Notes: generated by a model from the letters alone, not told the origin. DNA of 64,000 bases from Brevibacillus_D fluminis_A (GCF_052072235.1 NZ_CM125436.1:1854001-1918000), one strand, 5' to 3'. Shown: positions 41,604 through 50,921, counted from the stretch's first letter. Made by a program: numbers and translations.

Positions 41604-43262
41604 ATGGAACGAAAAAGACTAGGCGATCTGTTGGTTGAAAGCGGCATGATTACCGCCGAACAATTGCAAAAAGCGTTGCAGGAACAGCAAGTAAGCAGGC
41701 AAAAGCTGGGGGATGTGCTGCTCTCGCAAGGCTACATCTCGGAAACCCAGCTCATCGAGGTTTTGGAATTCCAGCTCGGCATCCCGCATGTCAGCTTGTT
41801 CAAATTCAAGTTCGACCAGTCGTTGACCGGCATCATCACTGAATCGATGGCCAAGCGCTATCAGGTCATCCCGTTGAAAAAAGAGGGCAGCAAGCTGACG
41901 GTTGCGATGGCCGATCCGCTTGATTATTTCGCGCTCGACGATTTGCGGATGTCGACCGGCTTTCAGATCGAGCAGGCGATTGCGACGCGAGATGACATCC
42001 AGCGTGCGATCATGCGGTATTACAGCTTGCAGGAGTCCGTCAACGAGCTGATGGAAGATTTGCCGCAAGACCCGTCGCAAATGGAAAACGAGCTGGCCGA
42101 TGAAGATTCGCCGATCGTCCGCCTGGTCAACCAGCTGATCCAGCAAGCGGTCCAGACGCGAGCCAGCGACATTCATTTTGACCCGCAGGAGGACAGTCTG
42201 CGCGTGCGGCTGCGGATCGACGGTCTGCTGCGCACGGAGCGAACCTTGCCCCGCCACATGACCAATATCGTGACGGCTCGTCTGAAGATCATGGCGAATC
42301 TGAATATCGCCGAACGGCGGATTCCGCAGGATGGCCGCTTGAAGATGGAGATCAACATGAAGGAGATCGACATCCGCGTTTCCACGCTACCCACCCTGTA
42401 TGGGGAAAAAGTTGTCATGCGGCTTTTGGATTTGTCGACCGCAATCAGCGATGTGGAGAGGCTGGGCTTCAACAAGCGGAACATCGGATTGTTCCAGAAA
42501 ATGCTGGACGTGCCGAGCGGCCTGATCTTGATCACGGGTCCGACGGGAACGGGCAAATCCTCTACGCTCTATGCCGCTCTCAACCGGTTGAACGGCGAGG
42601 ATGTCAATATCATTACGGTCGAAGACCCGGTCGAGTACCAGCTTGAAGGCGTCAATCAGGTGCAGGTCAACCCGGCGGCAGGCATGACATTTGCCAAAGG
42701 GCTGCGCGCGATTTTGCGCCAGGACCCGAACATCGTGATGGTGGGGGAGGTCCGCGACCTGGAGACCGCCGAAATCGCCATTCGCGCTTCTTTGACCGGA
42801 CACCTGGTGCTAAGCACGCTGCATACGAATGATGCGGTCAGCACGATCACGCGGCTGGTCGATATGGGCATCCCGCCGTTTTTGCTCTCCTCGTCGCTGA
42901 CAGGGGTTGTGTCCCAGCGGCTGGTGCGCCGCATCTGCTCGGATTGCCGGATAGAAGTCGAGCCGACGGCGCATGAACGCTCCTTGTTGGAACGGCGCGG
43001 CCTGCAATGGCAAAAGCTGTACAAGGGACAAGGCTGCGGCAACTGCAGTATGACGGGTTACCGTGGACGCTTGGCGATTCACGAAGTGCTGATGGTGGAT
43101 GACACGCTGCGCCGGATGATTTTGGAAAACCGGTCGGCACGGGAGTACCGCCAGCATGCGGTCAAAAACGGGATGATCCTTTTGCTCGATGATGGCTTGC
43201 TCAAAGTGTTGCAGGGACATACCACCATCGATGAAGTCCTGCGCGTTGCCGTAAACGAATAG
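41604..43262 (+). CDS. pilB: Type IV pilus assembly ATPase PilB
   Basis: 552-residue hexameric ATPase powering pilus extension. The N-terminal MshEN/T2SSE-N domain (RLGDLLVESGMITAEQLQKA) could bind cyclic di-GMP in related proteins. The catalytic part has Walker A GPTGTGKSSTLYAAL around residue 313, the Asp box ITVEDPVEYQLEGVNQVQVN, Walker B VGEVRDLETAEIA and the His box LSTLHTNDA. A zinc-binding cysteine set (ICSDC...GCGNC) is near residues 448-475. Its start follows GAAGGGAGCAAAAGCCAC. Confidence 0.95.
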   Translation: MERKRLGDLLVESGMITAEQLQKALQEQQVSRQKLGDVLLSQGYISETQLIEVLEFQLGIPHVSLFKFKFDQSLTGIITESMAKRYQVIPLKKEGSKLTVAMADPLDYFALDDLRMSTGFQIEQAIATRDDIQRAIMRYYSLQESVNELMEDLPQDPSQMENELADEDSPIVRLVNQLIQQAVQTRASDIHFDPQEDSLRVRLRIDGLLRTERTLPRHMTNIVTARLKIMANLNIAERRIPQDGRLKMEINMKEIDIRVSTLPTLYGEKVVMRLLDLSTAISDVERLGFNKRNIGLFQKMLDVPSGLILITGPTGTGKSSTLYAALNRLNGEDVNIITVEDPVEYQLEGVNQVQVNPAAGMTFAKGLRAILRQDPNIVMVGEVRDLETAEIAIRASLTGHLVLSTLHTNDAVSTITRLVDMGIPPFLLSSSLTGVVSQRLVRRICSDCRIEVEPTAHERSLLERRGLQWQKLYKGQGCGNCSMTGYRGRLAIHEVLMVDDTLRRMILENRSAREYRQHAVKNGMILLLDDGLLKVLQGHTTIDEVLRVAVNE

Positions 43263-43276
43263 GAGGGAATGTCCTC

Positions 43277-44335
43277 ATGGATGAACAGACATTTGACAGT
43301 ATCCATTTGCTGAAGCTGGCGTTTTCCTCCAAAGCGTCCGACTTGCATCTGACGGTGGGGGCACCGCCGATTTTTCGCGTCGACGGCGACTTGAAACGGT
43401 ACGGGCAAAACTTGCTCACCCCGGCGGACACCGAGCGAATCGCGCGAACATTACTGAAAGCGGACCAATACGAGCATTTCCTAACCAAAGGCGAGCTGGA
43501 CTTTTCCTACGGCGTGCCCGGCGTCAGCCGCTTCCGGATCAATGCCTACATGCAGCGCTCTTGCATCGGACTCGTCGCACGGGTGATCCCGACAACGGTG
43601 CCGACGCTTGATCAGTTGAACATGCCCGACATTTTGCAGCGATTCGCCGAGAAGCCGCAGGGACTGCTCTTGGTGACGGGGCCGACCGGCAGCGGGAAAT
43701 CGACGACGCTGGCCGCCGTGATCGATTACATCAACCAAACGATGTCGCGCCACATCATTACGCTGGAGGACCCGATTGAATATTTGCACCGTCACGGGCG
43801 GTCGATCATCAATCAGCGGGAAGTCGGTTTTGATACGCACAATTTCGCCAATGGCTTGCGGGCAGCGCTGCGGCAGGACCCGGATGTGATTCTGGTGGGG
43901 GAAATGCGCGATCTGGAGACGATCCATACGGCGATTACCGCAGCGGAGACGGGACATTTGGTGCTCGCCACGCTGCATACCTCAGATGCAAGCCAAACGA
44001 TCGATCGGATCATCGACGTGTTTCCGGCACACCAGCAGCCGCAAATTCGCATACAGCTGGCGGCCGTGTTGCTCGGTGTCGTCTCGCAGCGACTGTTCCC
44101 GCGCACAGAAGGCAAAGGGCGTGTAGCCGCGACGGAAATCATGGTGAACACCCCGGCGATCGCCAACCTGATTCGACAGGAGAAGGTGCACCAAATCAGA
44201 AGCATGATGCAGACAGGCAAAGCGCTCGGCATGAACACGCTGGAAATGTCGATCCAGGAGCTTTTGCAAAAAGGGCTGATCTCGCCGGAAAAAGCCAAGC
44301 TCTATCTGGCGGACGAGGAGTGGGCACATGGCTGA
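43277..44335 (+). CDS. pilT: Type IV pilus retraction ATPase PilT
   Basis: 352 residues. Walker A is TGPTGSGKSTTLAAV, the Asp box ITLEDPIEYLH, Walker B VGEMRDLETI, the His box LATLHTSDASQTIDRIIDVF, and the AIRNLIRE-like signature appears as AIANLIRQEK. The N-terminal PAS-like region SDLHLTVGAPPIFRVDGDL is normal. Its presence means the pili can retract, so twitching or DNA-uptake-type behaviour is possible. Overlaps pilC by eight bases. Confidence 0.95.
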   Translation: MDEQTFDSIHLLKLAFSSKASDLHLTVGAPPIFRVDGDLKRYGQNLLTPADTERIARTLLKADQYEHFLTKGELDFSYGVPGVSRFRINAYMQRSCIGLVARVIPTTVPTLDQLNMPDILQRFAEKPQGLLLVTGPTGSGKSTTLAAVIDYINQTMSRHIITLEDPIEYLHRHGRSIINQREVGFDTHNFANGLRAALRQDPDVILVGEMRDLETIHTAITAAETGHLVLATLHTSDASQTIDRIIDVFPAHQQPQIRIQLAAVLLGVVSQRLFPRTEGKGRVAATEIMVNTPAIANLIRQEKVHQIRSMMQTGKALGMNTLEMSIQELLQKGLISPEKAKLYLADEEWAHG

Positions 44336-45536
44336 GTTTCAATACCAAGCGGTCGACGAGCTGGGGAAACGGCAAAAGGGCGTGATCGCTTCCCAAACAA
44401 AAGGGGCAGCGATCGCCGAGCTGAAAAAGCGGGGCCTGATGGTGCGGGCGATCGAGGAAAAGCCGAAATCGTTTCTGCACACGGAAATCCAGATCGGCAA
44501 ACCGGTGAAAACGGAAGATTTCGTTGTTTACTGCCGCCAATTCGCCACGCTGATCCGCGCAGGCGTATCGCTGGTAGATGCGACAAACATCTTGAGCAAC
44601 CAGGTCGACGGCAAAGTGCTCCGCAAAACATTGATGGAAGTGACCGAAAAGCTGCGCAAAGGAACAGCGCTGTCGCAGGCAGTCGGCGAATTCCCGAAAA
44701 TTTTTCCGCCGATCTTTATCAATATGGTACGGGCAGGGGAAGAAGCGGGGAATCTCGATGACGTGCTGGAACGGCTGGCGATCCAATTTGAAAAAGACTA
44801 TTTCACCATGGAGAAAGTGAAATCGGCCATGACGTATCCGATTGTGGTCGGCATCTTTTCGATCCTGTCGATCGCATACTTGCTGACGAATGTCGTACCG
44901 CAATTCGCGGGCATCCTCACGGCGGCAGGCACGGAAATCCCTGCGCTGACACGCTGGGTGATGGGCATCAGCAGCAGCCTGGTCGAGCAGTGGTATTTGT
45001 GGCTGCTCGGCATCGCAGCCATTCTGCTTGCGTACAAGCTCATCTCGAACAGCCCGAAGGGACGATACACGATCGATTACGTCAAGCTGCGCCTGCCGAT
45101 TTTCGGCGTCGTGTTCCGCAAAGCCGCGATCGCCCGGTTCACCCGCACGCTCGGTTCGCTGTTCAACAGCTCTGTGCCCGTGCTGCAATCGCTGTCGGTC
45201 GTGGAAAAAGTCATCGGCAACGCAGTCATCGCCGAGACCATCCGCAACTCCCGCGAAAGCCTAAGCGCCGGCCAGCGCCTGTCCGATCCGCTGCGCCGTT
45301 CCTGGGTCTTCCCGCCGCTGGTCACCCAAATGATCGCGATCGGCGAAGAAACAGGTGCGCTGGACCACATGCTTAACAAGATCGCCGATTTCTATGAATC
45401 CGATGTGGAAAACACCGTAGACAAGCTCAAATCACTGATCGAACCGATCATGCTCCTCGTAGTCGCAGGAGTAGTCGGCACCATCATCGCCTCGATCATG
45501 CTGCCGATGTTTAAGATTTATGAAACGATACACTAG
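44328..45536 (+). CDS. pilC: Type IV pilus inner-membrane platform protein PilC
   Basis: 402 residues. Two T2SF domains (about 65-190 and 270-390) each end in hydrophobic segments; signature stretches are FCRQFATLIRAGVSL-like VYCRQFATLIRAGVSLVDA and ARFTRTLGSLFNSSVPVLQS, and the final membrane segment is PIMLLVVAGVVGTIIASIML. It anchors PilB/PilT and pilin polymerisation in the membrane. Confidence 0.95.
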   Translation: MAEFQYQAVDELGKRQKGVIASQTKGAAIAELKKRGLMVRAIEEKPKSFLHTEIQIGKPVKTEDFVVYCRQFATLIRAGVSLVDATNILSNQVDGKVLRKTLMEVTEKLRKGTALSQAVGEFPKIFPPIFINMVRAGEEAGNLDDVLERLAIQFEKDYFTMEKVKSAMTYPIVVGIFSILSIAYLLTNVVPQFAGILTAAGTEIPALTRWVMGISSSLVEQWYLWLLGIAAILLAYKLISNSPKGRYTIDYVKLRLPIFGVVFRKAAIARFTRTLGSLFNSSVPVLQSLSVVEKVIGNAVIAETIRNSRESLSAGQRLSDPLRRSWVFPPLVTQMIAIGEETGALDHMLNKIADFYESDVENTVDKLKSLIEPIMLLVVAGVVGTIIASIMLPMFKIYETIH

Positions 45537-45558
45537 GAACGGATAGGAGAGATGTTGG

Positions 45559-46098
45559 ATGAAAAAACTGTGGTCGCGTTTGCAACGGCTGGTTAAAGAG
45601 GAAAAAGGTTTGACGCTGATCGAGCTTTTGGCAGTTATTGTGATTTTGGGGATTATTGCGGCGATTGCGGTGCCGGCGATTACGGGGATTACGAATAATA
45701 CGAAGAGAGAAGCACATAAGGCGAATGCGCATCAGATGGTCGAGGCTGCTAAGCAGATTGTAGCAGTAAATGGATTTAAGCCTGATTACAGCTCAGATAA
45801 TTGGACACCTAATACAGTTGATAGTGACGGTAAAATCAAGGCTGGCAAAGCAGCAACAGCACCTAAATCAAATGTAATGGAAATTTCTTTAGCGGAAATG
45901 ATTACACTGGGGTATTTTACTGGAATTAAAGATCCGGAAGCATCGGACGGAAGTGACTATACTTCAAATGCGCAAATAGTAAGGGTTTATAAAGACGGAA
46001 GCACTTACTCCTACTTTGTAACTATTAATAGCGCTAATGATAGTTCCGATTTTACAGATATTCCTGAAGCTGATATAGATAAACTTGTACTAAAATAG
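45559..46098 (+). CDS. Major type IV pilin candidate
   Basis: 179-residue prepilin. The leader of 17 residues ends in KEEKG; cleavage after G17 gives LTLIELLAVIVILGIIAAIA with Glu at +5. The globular part (from about residue 60) is rich in Asn, Asp, Ser and Thr. The DNA changes character inside the gene: up to about 45760 it is like its neighbours, while 45770-46098 is visibly AT-rich with codons such as AGT, AAT, ATA and TTA. The only prepilin on the plus strand, between pilC and the peptidase gene, so probably the main subunit. Confidence 0.88.
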   Translation: MKKLWSRLQRLVKEEKGLTLIELLAVIVILGIIAAIAVPAITGITNNTKREAHKANAHQMVEAAKQIVAVNGFKPDYSSDNWTPNTVDSDGKIKAGKAATAPKSNVMEISLAEMITLGYFTGIKDPEASDGSDYTSNAQIVRVYKDGSTYSYFVTINSANDSSDFTDIPEADIDKLVLK

Positions 46099-46124
46099 CA
46101 ATAATCCCCCCGAAAGGAGCCAAC

Positions 46125-46898
46125 ATGACGCCACTGGATCTCTTCTTCACCCTCTTCTTCTTCATCCTGGGGCTCTGCTTTGGCTCCTTTTACAACGTTG
46201 TCGGCCTGCGCATCCCGCTGAAGCAATCGATCGTGAGCCCGCCCTCCCGCTGTCCGAAATGCGAGCGGCGGTTGAGCGTTCTCGATCTGCTGCCGCTCGC
46301 AGGTTATCTGTTCCGACGCGGCAAATGCGCCAACTGCAAAAAGCCAATCGCAATCCTATATCCGCTCATGGAGCTGTTGGCTGGCATATTGTTCGCGTTT
46401 GCCTATCTGCAATACAACACGCAGCCGACAGAGCTGTTTATCGCGCTTCTGCTAATCTCGCTTTCTATCATCGTATCGGTCAGCGATACTATCTACAGGC
46501 GAATCCCCAACGCGGTGCTGCTGACCTTCTTGCCGCTGATCGCCCTATGCCGGATCATCTGGCCGGTGGATTTTTGGTACAGCTATTTGCTCGGCGGGGT
46601 GCTCGGCTTTGCCCTGCTGTTTGCGATCGCGGCCATCAAGCCGGGGGCGATGGGGATGGGCGATGTGAAGCTGCTCGGCGTGTTGGGGTTCGGCATCGGC
46701 TGGCAAAACGTGCTGCTCACATTGTTTCTTGCATCCGTGATCGGTTTGGCAGTCGCCATCGTTTTGCTCGTTTCAGGTAAAGTGAAATGGAAGGGCGCAA
46801 TCCCGTTTGGCCCTTCTCTCTGTGCTGCGGCGCTGCTCGCATTTTTTTGCGGCGACCGTTTGCTCGAAGCCTATCTATCCTTGTTCATCCAACTGTGA
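46125..46898 (+). CDS. pilD: Prepilin peptidase (PilD/ComC family)
   Basis: 257-residue membrane aspartyl protease that cleaves prepilin leaders and methylates the new N terminus. It has the zinc-type cysteine pairs (CPKCERRLS and CANCKKPI), the catalytic aspartates in VSVSDTIYRRIPN and GAMGMGDVKLLG, and about seven to eight hydrophobic segments. B. subtilis ComC occupies the equivalent map position between folC and spoIIB. Confidence 0.93.
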   Translation: MTPLDLFFTLFFFILGLCFGSFYNVVGLRIPLKQSIVSPPSRCPKCERRLSVLDLLPLAGYLFRRGKCANCKKPIAILYPLMELLAGILFAFAYLQYNTQPTELFIALLLISLSIIVSVSDTIYRRIPNAVLLTFLPLIALCRIIWPVDFWYSYLLGGVLGFALLFAIAAIKPGAMGMGDVKLLGVLGFGIGWQNVLLTLFLASVIGLAVAIVLLVSGKVKWKGAIPFGPSLCAAALLAFFCGDRLLEAYLSLFIQL

Positions 46899-46908
46899 GG
46901 TGAAGGTC

Positions 46909-48000
46909 ATGTGGAAACGTCTACTGAAAGGGAATACACCGAATTGGCAGGTCGGGCTGCACTTCCTTCCCTATGCGATCAAGCTGGCGGAGGTGCGCGC
47001 CGCCGATTCTACCTATGTGCGCAAGCAGGGGATCGTCCCGATTAATCCCGACATCATTGATAACCATGGCGTTCGCGACCGGGAATGGTTGGCTTTTGAA
47101 CTGGAGAAAAAAGTGAAGGAATGGCATCTGCGCGGCAAGGAAGCCATCCTGTCTGTGCCGCTTTCCAATATCATCATTCGCCGGTTGACAATCCCGAAAG
47201 TGCCTGACAAGGAGATTCGCGATCTGGTGGAGATCGAAATCGAAAACTCGCTTCACCTGCCGTTTCAAAAACCGGTATTCGATTATGTCAAAATCCAAAA
47301 TCCGCTTCTCCTGCCCAAAAAGGACGAGGCAAAAAACAGCGCGAGTGCCACCGGGTATGAGCTGGACGCCGAGCTGGAGCTTCAGCGCGAGCAAATCCAG
47401 CTGATGGTGATCGCCGCGCCGGAAGATACGGTCCAAAGCTATGTCGATACGGTGCGCAAAGCCGGTTTGAAGCCGGTTGCGGTCGATATCGAGCCGCTTG
47501 CCCTGTATCGCACGCTCGATCAGGAGTTTCCGGAAATCGCGGGCAATGGCATTTTGCTGATCAACATCACGTTAGCCGGAGCGGAGGTTGCCATTTTTTC
47601 CGCAGGCTACCCGGAGTTCGTCCGTTCGGTCGAGCTGTCGGTTCCTTTTTTCAACGCACAGCGCAGCAGAAGCTCGCTGGAGATGGCGAGACAGGCGATC
47701 GGCCTGATGGAGCGGGAAAATCGGCTGGAGAGCTATGTAAACGACCTGAATTCGGAAATGACACGAATCATGAACTTTTACCAATATTCCATGCACGATG
47801 GCAAACAAAAAGTCGAGCAAATCTATATGACGGGCGACTTTGGCGATATGCCAAAACTGGCGGAAAAGCTGCGCAGCCGGTATAGCATACCTGTCCATAC
47901 CCCGGCTTTTTTACAGGTGGTCCGTCTGGATAAAATCAGCAGCCTGTTTGCTTTTGAAGCGGCGGTCGGCCTTGGATTAAAGGAAGTGCATAGTCGATGA
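46909..48000 (+). CDS. pilM: Type IV pilus assembly protein PilM
   Basis: 363-residue actin-like cytoplasmic protein. The N-terminal strand GLHFLPYAIKLAEVR resembles the FtsA/PilM phosphate-1 region. LSVPLSNIIIRRLTIPKVPD and LVEIEIENSLHLPF are typical of PilM, and YMTGDFGDMPKLAEKL lies near the C terminus. The ATG at 46909 follows GAGGTGAAGGTC. It overlaps pilN by four bases; PilM normally binds the N-terminal tail of PilN (here MSAHIQINLLPRPKRKIRQI). Confidence 0.9.
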   Translation: MWKRLLKGNTPNWQVGLHFLPYAIKLAEVRAADSTYVRKQGIVPINPDIIDNHGVRDREWLAFELEKKVKEWHLRGKEAILSVPLSNIIIRRLTIPKVPDKEIRDLVEIEIENSLHLPFQKPVFDYVKIQNPLLLPKKDEAKNSASATGYELDAELELQREQIQLMVIAAPEDTVQSYVDTVRKAGLKPVAVDIEPLALYRTLDQEFPEIAGNGILLINITLAGAEVAIFSAGYPEFVRSVELSVPFFNAQRSRSSLEMARQAIGLMERENRLESYVNDLNSEMTRIMNFYQYSMHDGKQKVEQIYMTGDFGDMPKLAEKLRSRYSIPVHTPAFLQVVRLDKISSLFAFEAAVGLGLKEVHSR

Positions 48001-48632
48001 GCGCTCACATTCAGATCAACCTGTTGCCACGGCCCAAACGGAAAATCCGTCAAATTCCCGTCATTTTGCTGCTCGGCATTCTTGCGATCGGGGCGGGCAG
48101 CTGGTATTTGGTACGGGACTATCAGGCGACGGTCCGTGACAATGCCGCGCTCGAAGCGCAGATTCAAGCGATCAAGGCGCAAAAGGAAGCCTTGCAGCAG
48201 ACGTTGACGCAAGCCAGCCAAAAACCGGCCGATAAAGTGGATGCGACCGCATACCTTGCGCTGCCGCAATTGATCCGCAACGCGTCGGTTTCGACCGATT
48301 TTCTTCTGGACCGCTTGGCGGAGCTGCTGCCTGCAGGCAGTGTCATCAGCACCGTTGAATTCAAGGAACCGGACCAGGTGAAGGTTAGCGGGAAGTTCAG
48401 CACGGTCGAGGAGGCGGTCAGTTTCATCCAGGCTGTTGACCATTCCGCTTATTTTGCGATGGCCAAGATCGGGTCCGTCAGCGTAAGCAAGGATCAGAAA
48501 GCATTGGTAGAATCCGTGATCGGGCAAAAAGTCGCACCGTTTTACATGCTATCCTTTGAATTGACGGTCAAGAAGAATCAGGTCACAGGTTCGCCGAATG
48601 CGCAGCCAGCTGCCGCGCCCCAGGGACAATAA
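47997..48632 (+). CDS. pilN: Type IV pilus assembly protein PilN
   Basis: 211 residues. The short cytoplasmic N terminus carries the conserved INLLPRPKRK motif that docks to PilM, followed by one membrane segment (IPVILLLGILAIGAGSWYLV), a coiled coil (NAALEAQIQAIKAQKEAL) and a ferredoxin-like periplasm-equivalent domain. Translationally coupled to pilM. Confidence 0.88.
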   Translation: MSAHIQINLLPRPKRKIRQIPVILLLGILAIGAGSWYLVRDYQATVRDNAALEAQIQAIKAQKEALQQTLTQASQKPADKVDATAYLALPQLIRNASVSTDFLLDRLAELLPAGSVISTVEFKEPDQVKVSGKFSTVEEAVSFIQAVDHSAYFAMAKIGSVSVSKDQKALVESVIGQKVAPFYMLSFELTVKKNQVTGSPNAQPAAAPQGQ

Positions 48633-48661
48633 CACACCAAAAAGGAGAGGAGAAATAAGGC

Positions 48662-49369
48662 ATGACGATCAGTCGACAGACACTGCTTTTGGTGCTGATG
48701 CTAGTTTTCCTTGCCGGGGGTGCCTTTTATTACTTTGCGCTCATGCCGCTAAAAGCGAAGTCAGCCCAGCTCTCCGCTGATTTGGAGAAGGAAAAGTCGT
48801 ATCTTGCAGCACTGCAGACAGCAGACGCGAAAAATAAGGGACAGGAAGTGGCGACGCTCCCGCCGAAGTTCCAAAACCAAATCCCGGAAGCGCCCTATCT
48901 GGAGCAAATCATGCTGGACATGACCCGTTTGCAAACCGTCAGCGGAGTTGATATGGACGGGATCGGACTGTCCAACAGCCTGGAAAATACAGCGGATCAG
49001 ACCGGCCAAGGCAAGGCAAAAGCCGCGAAGTTTACGCCGATCGGATCATCGGCGGGGCAAGAGGGACCGACGTTTACCGGATTGGAGAACGTCAGCATCT
49101 CGACGAAAATCACGGGCAACTATGCGCAGGTGCACCGCTTTTTCCAGGAGGTGAACCAGTTGCCTCGGGTGATTCGCATCGATCAGGTCAAAATCTCGTC
49201 AAATGGCGGGAACAACCTGATAGAATTGCGCCCTTCGGCGGATGCGCAGAGATTCACCGCTGAAGTGACGATGGAAGCGTTCTTCTCGCCAGCGCTCGCG
49301 CCTTACTTCCCGAATCGCTTGCCGATTGTCGTAGCGCCACCGGCCAACCATGACAGTCCATTTGAATAA
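48662..49369 (+). CDS. pilO: Type IV pilus assembly protein PilO
   Basis: 235 residues. One membrane segment near the N terminus (LLLVLMLVFLAGGAFYYFAL), a coiled coil (KSAQLSADLEKEKSYLAALQ) and an alpha-beta C-terminal domain with VHRFFQEVNQLPRVIRIDQV, typical of PilO. It should pair with PilN. No PilP or PilQ follows, as expected for a cell without an outer membrane. Last clear pilus gene. Confidence 0.85.
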   Translation: MTISRQTLLLVLMLVFLAGGAFYYFALMPLKAKSAQLSADLEKEKSYLAALQTADAKNKGQEVATLPPKFQNQIPEAPYLEQIMLDMTRLQTVSGVDMDGIGLSNSLENTADQTGQGKAKAAKFTPIGSSAGQEGPTFTGLENVSISTKITGNYAQVHRFFQEVNQLPRVIRIDQVKISSNGGNNLIELRPSADAQRFTAEVTMEAFFSPALAPYFPNRLPIVVAPPANHDSPFE

Positions 49370-49375
49370 AAGCTT

Positions 49376-49405
49376 GTCATATTCGTAGATTTCCCCCCGT
49401 ATGCT
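49376..49405 (+). promoter_or_regulatory. Possible mother-cell (SigE/SigK-like) promoter of spoIIB
   Basis: GTCATATT (49376-49383) matches the SigE -35 pattern exactly; 14 bases later CGTATGCT is only a partial -10 match. With TA after it, it also resembles the SigK -10 (CATA-N3-TA). Weak as a pair. Confidence 0.3.
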
Positions 49406-49442
49406 AGTTACTAGAAGAGTGCTGGTCAGAGGGGGATTTTTT

Positions 49443-50819
49443 ATGCAAGCCAAAAAAAGCAACCAAATCACGATCAAACTGGATGGACAGCCTTTGCCGC
49501 AAGCAAAACCGGGCCGTCTGCCGATACAGCCAATTAAATCCACCCTGCATGAACATCAGGAAAAAACGCAGCATCAAACCGTGCCACCGTTCGATGAAAC
49601 GAATATGCCCGCAAATCCCGTGACGGCGCCAGAAGCCATTCCCCATGACGATGACGCCATGCAGCGCTTGTCTGCCATCCGGCAAGCACGGGAAAGCAGA
49701 GAAGTAGAGCCTTTCCTTCAACCGGGGTGGGTGGAAGAGGAAGCCCTGCCGAATGACATCCATGCAGCAGAAGAAGTTGAAACGAGCGACAGGCAGCAGG
49801 GGCCGGTGTGGGAGGAAGAGGACGAGCCGAAACGTGGCAAGCTTGCGGCGTTTTTTGGCAACAAATACCGTGTGCTCTGGAAAAAGCCCGGGATGAAGAT
49901 GCTGATTACGGTGACAGGGGCGGTGGTGGTCGGACTGCATTTCGGGTTCCTCGTCCTCGCGGTGTTCATGAACGAACAGCTCTCCCAATCCTATCGAACA
50001 GTCCTGGATGGAACGGTGCAGACGTTGGCGGCAGTTCAGGGGAACGCGCAGCAAAATACCCAACAGAATGGACAAAGCTCCGCGGCCGGGACGCACGCCC
50101 TGCCTGTGGCAGGCGAGGCAGCGAAAGGAGCGGCAGGAAGCCAGAAGATCCAGGTCACGCTGCCTGACCAACGGCTTTTCATCGCGCAGGGCGGTGTGTT
50201 CAGCGATCAGAAAGCGGCTGATCAAGCGGTGAAACCGCTCGCTGACAAGCAACTGCCACACATGTATGTCGAGGATGGCCCGAAACGGTACCTGTACCTC
50301 GCTGCAGCCACGAGCCGCGACCAAATTCTCGGCCTCGCCAGCCAGTTAAAAGCGATTGGTCAGGATGTTTATATAAAGGAAGTGACATTTCCAGGCATTA
50401 ACAAGGGACTGACATCCCCAACCCAACCGACAGTAGCGGGTGCGCAGTCTGCCGCGTCGTTCAATCCGGCGGATGCACAAGGGTTTCTGGTCACGGGTTT
50501 TGAGCTTGCCCGCACGCTTGCGGATTGGTCGGGGCAGATGATGCGTGACGGCAAGGTGGTGAAGCTGCCCGCAGAGGCTGATGCCAAGCTGACCGAGCAG
50601 CATCGAAAACTGCTCGAGCAAAAAAAATCATTTGCCCAGATGATGCCGGAAGCGGCGCATGCAGACCTTGAGGCAATGGTGAACGGCATCACCCAAGCGG
50701 TGACGGCGTATGCCCAGGTGAAAAATCCGAACGCAGAATCGTATGCCTGGCAGGCGCAAAAAGGGGTACTCCAATTTGTGGAAAGCTACTTGCAGATCGT
50801 CAAGAAAATACAGCCGTAA
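49443..50819 (+). CDS. spoIIB: SpoIIB-like protein with SPOR domain
   Basis: 458 residues. A charged cytoplasmic N terminus starts with ITIKLDGQPLPQAK (compare the N-terminal ITINGKE type strand of SpoIIB). One membrane segment lies near residues 158-178 (MLITVTGAVVVGLHFGFLVL). An extracytoplasmic SPOR-like domain is at about 238-315 (RLFIAQGGVFSDQKAADQAV, then YLYLAAATSRDQILGLASQL). A helical C-terminal domain follows. This architecture and the place between the prepilin peptidase region and maf match B. subtilis SpoIIB, which dissolves septal peptidoglycan during engulfment. It is about 120 residues longer than that protein. ATG at 49443 follows AGAGGGGGATTTTTT. Confidence 0.82.
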   Translation: MQAKKSNQITIKLDGQPLPQAKPGRLPIQPIKSTLHEHQEKTQHQTVPPFDETNMPANPVTAPEAIPHDDDAMQRLSAIRQARESREVEPFLQPGWVEEEALPNDIHAAEEVETSDRQQGPVWEEEDEPKRGKLAAFFGNKYRVLWKKPGMKMLITVTGAVVVGLHFGFLVLAVFMNEQLSQSYRTVLDGTVQTLAAVQGNAQQNTQQNGQSSAAGTHALPVAGEAAKGAAGSQKIQVTLPDQRLFIAQGGVFSDQKAADQAVKPLADKQLPHMYVEDGPKRYLYLAAATSRDQILGLASQLKAIGQDVYIKEVTFPGINKGLTSPTQPTVAGAQSAASFNPADAQGFLVTGFELARTLADWSGQMMRDGKVVKLPAEADAKLTEQHRKLLEQKKSFAQMMPEAAHADLEAMVNGITQAVTAYAQVKNPNAESYAWQAQKGVLQFVESYLQIVKKIQP

Positions 50820-50828
50820 CAATTGATA

Positions 50829-50863
50829 AGACAGACTTTCTTGCAGGGAGGTCTGTCTTTTTG
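50829..50863 (+). terminator. Terminator after spoIIB
   Basis: AGACAGACTT pairs with AGGTCTGTCT (one G-U) around TCTTGCAGGG, followed by TTTTTG. Confidence 0.85.
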
Positions 50864-50892
50864 TAGAGTGGAGTGCAAGAGGATTTCAGGGA

Positions 50893-50921
50893 TTGTTTCG
50901 CCATCTGTCATTTGCTACACT
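50893..50921 (+). promoter_or_regulatory. SigA promoter of the DUF4321-maf-radC group
   Basis: TTGTTT (50893-50898), 17-base spacer, TACACT (50916-50921). Confidence 0.55.
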
